From Neocallimastix lanati (nom. inval.) (Eukaryota > Neocallimastigomycota > Neocallimastigomycetes > Neocallimastigales > Neocallimastigaceae): a DNA stretch of 15,000 bases. The notes beneath the pieces were generated by a model, which saw nothing but the letters and a program-made list of their open reading frames with translations, did not search any database and was not told where the DNA came from. The position numbers and the translations under genes are program-made. The stretch covers positions 457,501-472,500 of the forward strand of contig JACVTC010000114.1 of the NCBI GenBank assembly GCA_016946835.1, written 5' to 3'. This document shows, in pieces, positions 8,290 to 15,000 of this stretch (position 1 is its first letter; each line of letters starts with the position of its first letter).

Positions 8290-9972
8290 AATATTACCAA
8301 TATTTCCATTATTATCATTACCACTAGACTGAATATTTTTAATATTTTCATCATTACTAGAGTTATGGATATTAACATTTTCATTAGTACTATTATCAAT
8401 ACTATCATTATTATCTCTAGAATGACTATCATTATTTGTATTTTCAATACTAGTAGACTGATTATTATAAATATTTTCATCATTACCACTAGAATGATTA
8501 CCATCAATAGTTTCATTATTACCATTATATGGATTATTATTATCATTACTGTCATCAGTGTCACTATTGTCATCAGTGTCATTACTGTCATCACTGTCAT
8601 TACCATCATTACTATCATTACTATCATTATCAAGACTAATATTAATTCTAATTGTGGCATTATCATTAGCATCTTGATTAGCAGAGCTTCTAACATTATC
8701 ATTAGAAGTTATATTACTATTTCTAGTATTTGACTGATCTAATTCATCATTCATGGAATAAAGTGAATTCATGGAATTTAATAATAATTCCGCATTAGAA
8801 ACAGCAGAGTCTTCATTTTGTGCAGAATTATTCATGTTATCATTTGGAGATAGCGAATTATGACGGGCATCAACTGGTTGTGTTGAATCAGTGGATAACA
8901 TTCTAGAATTTAATGAAGCTACTGTAGGCGGTATAATATCTGATTCATTTTCATCATCTAGTGATTCAATATTATATTGATAAGGTGTAGTAGGATGAGA
9001 ATAACTTGGTGGAGGTGTACTTGGTATTTGTGAGCTTCGAAGTGAATATTGTGAAGATCTATGAAGTGATAATCTTGCTTGATCAAAATTTGAATTTAAA
9101 TTATTATTAATAACAATGGGGTATAAAGAATTTGAATTATTATTATTATTATTATCATTATTTGATGAAGCAGAACTTTCACTGTTAGCTCTATTAATAG
9201 ATGACATTTGTATATTGACTGTAGGAAATCGATGATAACTTGGAGGCTCACGTAAAGTCGGTACATTAGAACAATGGCTACAATTATCATCATCGTTCAA
9301 AAATGTTGATGAAGGAGGTGAATAAGGAGGTAAAGTCTCAAGATCTGGGTCACGCCTGGTTTCGCTCATATTATTCTCGGGTGCTATTTCATTTAAACGA
9401 CTTAATTGTGCCTCTTGAATTGTATACTGTCTATAATAAATATAAATTAAAATCGTCATAAAGAAAAATACAAAAAAATAGCGTTCACTTGAGGAAGCAT
9501 TTACTTCTCTTGATTGAACACATTTATTTTCTTCACAAATAACTGTAGGAATATTATTATTTATACATTCTGCAGAAGATTTACATAATGATCTTATTTT
9601 TTTAGTTTTTTGGCAAGTTAAATTATCATCACAATAAAATTCATTAGTACAATTACTACTATCATAAACAAAAGTAGAAGCTGTAAAATAATATGGTGAA
9701 CAAGGGTCACCAACTTTTGAAGGAAATACACATTTAAATTCAAAACAAGTTAAACCAGTCTCACAATTATTTTTACCTACACCTCTTTCAATAGGAGAAA
9801 TATTTTTGTTCAAATTTAATGTTGAATTATCTACTACACAAGGCTCATTTAACTTTGCTATAGAATAATATTCATTATTAATATAAATTTTTTGGGTATT
9901 TATAAGACTATCCGATAATACTTTATTGATTAATAATAAATATAAAGTATAAAATAATAATATTAATTTCAT
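8287..9972 (-). CDS. Type I membrane protein: Cys-rich ectodomain, PPxY motifs, Asn/Asp/Ser-rich tail
   Basis: This is a single-exon frame of 561 codons, starting at the first ATG after AT-only upstream DNA. Residues 1-20 form a signal peptide (MKLILLFYTLYLLLINKVLS). Residues 21-164 hold 12 cysteines (45, 70, 76, 81, 91, 108, 114, 120, 130, 136, 146, 151) and several N-x-S/T sites, so the ectodomain should be secreted, disulfide-bonded and glycosylated. Its G-x-x-C and C-x5-C spacing recalls the Dickkopf-N type of Cys-rich domain, a tentative match. Residues 165-180 (YFFVFFFMTILIYIYY) form the membrane span, followed by Arg. The cytosolic part carries LPPY (214-217), PPSY (243-246) and PPSY (321-324), the type bound by WW domains such as those of Nedd4/Rsp5 ubiquitin ligases; ligase-linked turnover or sorting is inference. 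From about residue 260 on it is Asn/Ser/Asp-rich, with SND and TDD repeats at 449-478. The ligand is unknown. The reading frame is secure in the first 450 codons. Confidence 0.85.
   Translation of the reverse strand: MKLILLFYTLYLLLINKVLSDSLINTQKIYINNEYYSIAKLNEPCVVDNSTLNLNKNISPIERGVGKNNCETGLTCFEFKCVFPSKVGDPCSPYYFTASTFVYDSSNCTNEFYCDDNLTCQKTKKIRSLCKSSAECINNNIPTVICEENKCVQSREVNASSSERYFFVFFFMTILIYIYYRQYTIQEAQLSRLNEIAPENNMSETRRDPDLETLPPYSPPSSTFLNDDDNCSHCSNVPTLREPPSYHRFPTVNIQMSSINRANSESSASSNNDNNNNNNSNSLYPIVINNNLNSNFDQARLSLHRSSQYSLRSSQIPSTPPPSYSHPTTPYQYNIESLDDENESDIIPPTVASLNSRMLSTDSTQPVDARHNSLSPNDNMNNSAQNEDSAVSNAELLLNSMNSLYSMNDELDQSNTRNSNITSNDNVRSSANQDANDNATIRINISLDNDSNDSNDGNDSDDSNDTDDNSDTDDSNDNNNPYNGNNETIDGNHSSGNDENIYNNQSTSIENTNNDSHSRDNNDSIDNSTNENVNIHNSSNDENIKNIQSSGNDNNGNIGNI
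8520..8650 (-). repeat. Coding trinucleotide/hexanucleotide repeat (Asn/Ser/Asp codons)
   Basis: Within the membrane-protein gene the codons AAT/GAT/AGT/ACT alternate almost without interruption, giving the SND, SDD and TDD repeats at residues 449-478. Because these codons are free of stops in other registers, long open frames appear on both strands here; they are shadows. This stretch should vary in length between strains. Confidence 0.7.
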
Positions 9973-10242
9973 TTTATTCTTATTGACTTTTTTAATTTTT
10001 ATTTTATTTTACTTAGTCATTGACTTAATAAATAATAATAAATTTATTTGTTGATTTATTGGTCTATATTATTATTTTCAAGATTTAAAGTTCTTAATAT
10101 AAAAATAAATTTATTAAAATATAATAATATATAATTCTTGTTTTATTTTTTTTTATTATTGTTTTTATTTATTTATATTATATTGTTTTAATATATATTA
10201 TTAATTCTTGATTTTTTTGAAATTTTTATTAAATAATATAAT

Positions 10243-10309
<67 letters not shown>

Positions 10310-10452
10310 TTCGAACTTATTGAAATTGTTATTTATTTACAAATGTTTCTATAATTTATATATAAATAAAAACAATGAATAAACAAACGTATAAATAAAT
10401 TATATAAATAAATAATTATATTTTACTATTAATATTAATATATATACCTTTA

Positions 10453-10510
10453 GAAAATTTCAAAAATTATCAAATTGTTATTAGGAATTTCAACAATTTT
10501 TGAAATTTTC
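10453..10510. repeat. Long perfect hairpin (16-bp arms, 26-base loop)
   Basis: GAAAATTTCAAAAATT (10453-10468) is the exact reverse complement of AATTTTTGAAATTTTC (10495-10510). Inside the loop, AAATTGTT (10472-10479) can pair with AACAATTT (10492-10499), so an alternative, overlapping fold exists. This is well above what short A/T-rich sequence gives in the rest of the intergenic DNA I read. It could be a MITE relic, a cruciform, or a transcribed hairpin. Confidence 0.6.
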
Positions 10511-11941
10511 ATATTTACCATTGGAATAATTCTATTTCAGTTTTTTTAATTTTGATTACTTCAATGTTATTCCATAACTATGGAAGAAATGAACAATATT
10601 TAATATACAATTTTTTTTTAAAATTAATTTATTTATGTATTTTTTAATAATTGATAAATAAATAAATAAATATATTCCCTCTTAAATTTCAAAAATAAAT
10701 ATAAAATATTATATATATATATATTTTATGTAAACTTTTTTGAATTGAAAAAATAAAAAAATAAATAATTTTTTTTTTTTTTTATTTAAAAAAAATATTT
10801 TATTTACTACCTTCTTTTTTTTCCCCAAACATTCTTTGGTATTGAAAATAATATTTTTATTTAAAATTTAATGAAAATTTTTATATATTTCAATAAATTT
10901 CAAATATTTTACACTTTACTATATAGATTTCAATAATAGATTACTATATAAGTTGTAAAAATATATATATATTATTTTTTAAGAATTTTTATTTACTTTA
11001 TTTTATTTTATTTTATTTTTTTTTGGGATAAAAAAAGGAAAGAAAATTGAAAAATTTTTTTGTAAAACCTTTTTTTTTCATTATATTAACACATTATTTA
11101 TTAATATTTTTATGACATGTAAAATATCATTTATCTAAATTTATATATTGAAATATTACAAATAATTAAATATATATATATATAGATAGATTAATAAAAA
11201 AAATACTAATAAAATAATATATAAAAAAAAAATTATAGTTAAGTAATAATTTATAATTAATTAAAACATTTAAATAAATGAATAGATAAATATAATTTAG
11301 ATAAATATAATAATTAATATAATAAATAAATTAATAAGTAAAAATAAAAACAATTATTATAGATAATTTTTGTTAATTAATTATTCTTGTAATAATAAAA
11401 AAACTAACATAAATAAAAAATAATAGTAACTTTAATATTTTCAATTATTCGATACATTAAAATATTCTATCACATAAAAGTATTAATATATGTAGTACAA
11501 ATTAATTAATATATATCAATATATATTACAGTATAGACAAAAAGCAATTCAACAAACAAAAAAACCGAAATCCAATAATATTTTAATTAATTAATTAAGA
11601 GATTTGAAATTAATTAATTTTAATTCTATCCTTTAATAGAGTTAAAAACTTTATTTATTAATTTTATTAATAAATTTCTTTTTTTTTAAAAGTTAATTTT
11701 TTTAATTTTATTTTATTATTTAATTTATTTATTATAATTTAAAACTAAAACAAATACAACAACGATAAGCATTAAAGAAGTTCTATTCATCTATTATCTA
11801 ATTAATTATTATTTAATTATTTATTATTTATTACTCAAATATTTATTATTCAAATATTTATTATTCAAATATTTATTATTTATTATTCAATTCTTTATTC
11901 TTTATTCTTTATTATTTATTATTATCTATTATCTTTTTATA

Positions 11942-11949
11942 TCACGTGA
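11942..11949. promoter_or_regulatory. TCACGTGA palindrome (E-box / bHLH-type site)
   Basis: A perfect 8-bp palindrome with a CACGTG core stands alone in pure A/T surroundings, about 2 kb upstream of the membrane-protein start and 0.6 kb downstream of the DNAL1-like gene. CACGTG is bound by bHLH factors such as fungal Cbf1. A chance occurrence is possible. Confidence 0.3.
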
Positions 11950-12711
11950 GAACTTATTATTACATATAATATTAATTTTTATGATTGATATAAATAATTT
12001 TGTATTTATTAAGATTTTAAATAATTTTATAAAAACAAGTATTATTCTGAAATCAATATTTTTTTTAACGAATATTTAATATTAACATTCTTTAATATAT
12101 ATATTAACTATTGTTTTAATCATTTCAAGTTCTTTGCATATAATATTTTAAATTATAACAATTAAATGAAGGTTTTAAAATTTTATTTCATTTTATTATC
12201 ATTTAATTATATTTTATTTATTTATATATATATATATATTTTTTATGTATAGATATTACATGAGTAAAAAGTAATATTACAATTTTTTTATATGTTACAG
12301 TAGATAAAAAAAAAAAAAAAAATTCTTTGTAGTTGTTTTTTATAAATTAAAAATGTCACTTAATAGAATTTGTTTTTTTATCTTTTTTTTTTTTTTGTTT
12401 TTTTTTTTTTTTGTTTTTTTTTTGTTTTTTATTAAAATTTTATGAATAAATTTTTATTTTGTGATGATATTATTAAACTCTTTTCTTCTCTTAATGTTAC
12501 TATTAATTTGATAATTTATATTTTTTTTCACATTTTTTAACTTTCTTCTTCTTCTCGTCCTTCTTCTTCTCCAGTAATTAGTTTACCATCTAATTTTTTA
12601 ACTTTAGTATTATTTCTTAGAAAATTCATCTCTCCACGTACCTTCCGAGGTACATTTCTCTTCTAATGGATTTCCAGATAATAGTACATCTTCAAGTTCA
12701 GATAAACTGCT

Positions 12712-12956
12712 CTTTAATTTAGTAATTAAATTTAAAAATATTACATTTATTTATAAAATAAAAATAAATTTTATAAAAAATAGTAATGTTATTATTATTA
12801 TTGAATATTATAATATTAACAATATAATGTCATATTACAAAGATAATAATTACTATAATAATCTTTACAGTATTAATGTAATACAAATACTTTTAATAAC
12901 AAAAACTATAATAATTATATCCATAAAATTAATATTTATAAAAATTAATAACATAC
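12712..12956 (-). other. DNAL1: Intron 4 of the DNAL1-like gene
   Basis: The donor GTATGT (12956-12951) follows the codons GCA TGC GTA. The acceptor is TTAAAG (ending 12712), preceded closely by TACTAA, a branch-site-like hexamer. The 245-base A/T-only sequence contrasts with the mixed composition of its flanking exons, and joining them restores the expected spacing between the W of KAWEG and the LED block. Confidence 0.75.
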
Positions 12957-13804
12957 TACGCATGCTATTCCTTCCCATGCTTTAACTTTATTATTACTAG
13001 CATAAAATACTTTTAATTTTTTACAACATTCAATTCCATTATATTTTTCAATTAGATTATAATATATCCATAATTCTTCTAAAGTTTCTGATATAGCATC
13101 TAAACCATCTATTTTTTTTAATATTATTTCTTCCCAGAGATAAAATTCTCAATTTTAATCCATTTAAGTTACTTATTTTTTCAATATTATTTGTAGATAA
13201 TGATAATTGCTTTTTTATATAAATATATATGTAATGTTAAAATAAAAAAATGAATATGAATATTTACATATAGAATATATATAAATAAAGAAAAAAAAAG
13301 TTAATAATGTTGAATATAAATGAATATAAAGATTTTACTTGCTTATTTTTGTATTATAAATAAATATTAGATATTCAATATAAATTTGAATTATTACTCG
13401 CAACATTGAAAAGTTTGAAGCGAAGCATCCATCTTTACTATAAAGGGTTGTTGCATAAATAATTTTATTACCGTAGTTTCTGCTGCGGGAGAACCATATT
13501 TTTCTTCCTTTATTTTTATTAATTTTTTTTTTTTTTTTTATATTTAAACAAAATATATAATAAATATGCAAGGTAAAGAAATTAGTATCTAGATATTACG
13601 ATTATATAATAAACAGAAATAACAAATCATAAGAGTTATCTATTGATAATATATATTGATAAAATATTATTAAAAAAAAAAAGTCATTTTCATTTTTTAA
13701 TTAACGTATTAGTCATTAATTTATCAGTTTTATCGAAAAAAGAAAATAAAAATATTCGAAATTACCCATAATTTCAAAGCTTCTTTCGTTATTAAACCCT
13801 TTGA

Positions 13805-13906
13805 CTATATTATAACACAATAAATAATAAAGTTATGATAAATATTTTCATTCTTTAAAATTAATATAATATAAATAAAATATTAAAAAATTGTTTAATA
13901 TTATAC
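13805..13906 (-). other. DNAL1: Intron 1 of the DNAL1-like gene, directly after the start codon
   Basis: ATG (13909-13907) is followed immediately by GTATAATATT and the intron ends ATATAG before TCA AAG, giving M-S-K as the start, which fits the short M-x-K start of DNAL1 proteins. There is no other in-frame ATG between the upstream in-frame TAG and the conserved KEAL block, so this split start is the best available model. Length is 102 bases. Confidence 0.65.
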
Positions 13907-13909
13907 CAT

Positions 13910-14930
13910 CTTTTATTAAATATATATTTAATGAATCCTCTTTTTAAATATTTATTTATTTTTTATTTATTGATTAAAGTACTCTATTATTAATATTAAT
14001 TATTTAGTAATAAAAAAAAAATACATTTGTCAGCATAAAAGGATTAAAAATATATGTACATACATTATTAAAAATTATATATATTTATATATATATTTTA
14101 ATCTCAGACTATTTATATCTAAATAATAATAATAATATATAATTTTTATATATCAATATATAATCAATTATATATTATCAATATTTAGTATTACTACATA
14201 TTGACAAAATATATATATATATATATAAAAACTAATCAAATCTACAAAATTTTTTTCTTTATTAATTTTCCAATTATTTATAATTTAAAATTTAAATTTT
14301 TTTAATTAAAAATTGAAACAGTACTCTATAAAAAATAAATATTAAAAAGATATAAAAAGGCTTATACTTTGGTAAAAAATAAAAGATATAAAAATTTTGA
14401 AACGAAAGATTAATTCAATTTATAAAACATAAAATAAAACTAAACATCAAAAAAAAATATTAATTTTATTATATATAATTATAATAATTATAATAAAAAC
14501 TAATAACAAAAAACAAAATTTATATAGCTATGAAAAAAGGAAAAATCAACATTTTTAATAAATATAATTAAATGCTCATTTTAATACTAATTTTATTTAA
14601 AAAAAAAAAAAAAAAATAAAGGATAGAAAAATAATAATTTAATAAATAGAAGAACCTTTTATATAACATCAATATTTCTTTTGTATTATTATTATTTATT
14701 AAAATATTACAATAATTTGAAGAAAAGAAAAAAAAAAAGAAGTGTCCTCTTTCTGTGAATTACATATATTAAATTCATATATATATTATTATTATTATTA
14801 TATTTATTCATTTATTTCTTGTTAACTTTCAATAGCTTAATCATTTTTTATTTCTATTAAAATTGTTTATTTATTTATTTATTATTGTTGTTGGTTTATT
14901 TTAATTTATGTTTTAATTTTACAATTTATT
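13910..14930. other. AT-rich intergenic DNA between the DNAL1-like gene and the right-end gene
   Basis: About 1 kb of A/T-rich sequence lies here with TA runs (for example 14208-14227), (ATT)n near 14788-14800 and short poly(A) tracts. It must contain the promoter of the DNAL1-like gene and the 3' UTR of the gene entering at the right edge, but I see no specific motif that I would name. Confidence 0.55.
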
Positions 14931-15000
14931 TTATTCCTTTTCCTTTTTATTTTGCATTTCTTTTTTTAATTTACTTCGTTTTTTCAATTCTGTAACAAAT
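14931..15000 (-). CDS. Partial C-terminus of a Lys/Glu-rich protein running off the right edge
   Basis: Read on the minus strand from 14999, the frame F-V-T-E-L-K-K-R-S-K-L-K-K-E-M-Q-N-K-K-E ends at TAA (14933-14931). The composition is balanced and codon-like (CGA, ACA, GTT) compared with the A/T-only DNA that follows, and its direction matches every other gene here. TTACAG at 14996-14991 could instead be a splice acceptor, with the same frame continuing after it. Only about 22 codons are visible, so no family can be named; a charged C-terminal tail or coiled-coil end is likely. Confidence 0.5.
   Translation of the reverse strand, partial: FVTELKKRSKLKKEMQNKKEKE

Larger units (their letters stand above)
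9973..12536. other. 2.5-kb AT-rich intergenic DNA, no gene seen
   Basis: This is the upstream region of the membrane-protein gene and the downstream region of the DNAL1-like gene. It is made of A/T-only tracts, including a 30-T run (10244-10273) followed by an (ATT)n array (to about 10308), (TA)n near 10709-10725, and TTTATTATTCAAATA-type repeats at 11815-11910. The only islands of interest are the hairpin at 10453-10510 and a TCACGTGA palindrome at 11942-11949. I checked both strands for short exons by looking for GC-richer, codon-like stretches and saw none. Exons as short as those of the neighbouring gene could be missed. Confidence 0.6.
12537..13909 (-). pseudogene. DNAL1: Axonemal dynein light chain 1 (LRR protein), five exons, frame disrupted
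   Basis: DNAL1 is a leucine-rich-repeat light chain that binds the gamma/alpha outer-arm dynein heavy chain in cilia and flagella. Exons: ATG alone (13909-13907); 13804-13766 (SKGLITKEALKLW); 13507-13397 (EEKYGSP...KMDASLQTFQCCE); 13209-12957 ([18 protein letters not shown]..., then [56 protein letters not shown]); 12711-12537 (SSLSELEDVLLSGNPLEEK..., VKKLDG, Glu-rich end, TAA). Joined, it is about 192 codons against about 190 for animal DNAL1, and the LRR blocks match closely. Introns have GTATAA, GTAATT, GTAATA and GTATGT donors and AG acceptors. The frame breaks three times: one base short at the intron 3 donor, one extra A in the 8-A run (13119-13112), one extra T at 12624-12621. One LRR codon is missing and QIPPIEKM has become QQPFIVKM. 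It is either a young pseudogene or a real gene with homopolymer sequencing errors. Confidence 0.85.

Noticed and set aside
8154-8733. Long open frames on both strands overlapping the membrane-protein tail (8154-8702 minus, 8179-8733 plus)
   Set aside because: They are Ile/Met/Val translations of the AAT/GAT/AGT repeat in other registers and have no protein-like composition.
13335-13571. 78-codon minus-strand open frame
   Set aside because: It reads the DNAL1 exon 3 in the wrong frame and runs through intron sequence; the frame giving EEKYG and KMDASL is the one that matches a known family.

Overview
The window looks like nuclear DNA of a flagellated, extremely AT-rich eukaryote, most likely an anaerobic gut fungus (Neocallimastigomycota). 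The reasons are very AT-rich intergenic DNA packed with dA:dT runs of 24-46 bases, an Asn/Ser/Asp-rich membrane protein, GT-AG introns inside a recognisable gene, an APE-type LINE with a poly(A) tail, and a gene for an axonemal dynein light chain, which implies a motile flagellum. Dictyostelids share the AT bias and Asn-rich proteins but have no cilia; Plasmodium has a flagellate stage but no LINEs. The organism assignment is inference.

Layout. 1-1500: low-complexity DNA with a decayed gene fragment (431-716, minus; a signal-peptide-like start and a Gly/Ala/Asn-rich frame that no longer join) and a 9-bp minisatellite (905-1203). 1522-2412: the poly(A)-terminated 3' end of a retroelement (minus), followed by several copies of a ~15-bp motif (TTGCATTTCGCCAAG-like) arranged in tandem and as inverted repeats. 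2713 to about 6960: one heavily mutated non-LTR retrotransposon on the minus strand. It keeps, in order, an RRM-like segment, an APE endonuclease, a reverse transcriptase and a CCHC-like zinc finger, but has more than ten frameshifts or stops and an internal deletion that removes RT palm motif A. 6960-8160: simple-sequence DNA with small hairpins.

8161-9972 (minus): a single-exon gene for a type I membrane protein with a 12-cysteine ectodomain, one membrane span, three (L/P)P-x-Y type motifs and a long Asn/Asp/Ser-rich tail. The tail's repeat pattern continues in frame past two stops that fall on expected Gln codons. 9973-12536: AT-rich upstream DNA with one strong hairpin. 12537-13909 (minus): a five-exon gene homologous to axonemal dynein light chain 1 (DNAL1), in which no annotated reading frame is long enough to reveal it. 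The first exon is only the ATG, and three one-base length changes break the frame. 14931-15000 (minus): probably the Lys/Glu-rich C-terminus of a gene that continues beyond the right edge.

All recognisable genes are on the minus strand. I see no operon-like or defence-like system. The strongest hidden signals are the intron-split DNAL1 homologue, the Gln-to-stop changes in the membrane protein tail, and the 15-bp motif family.
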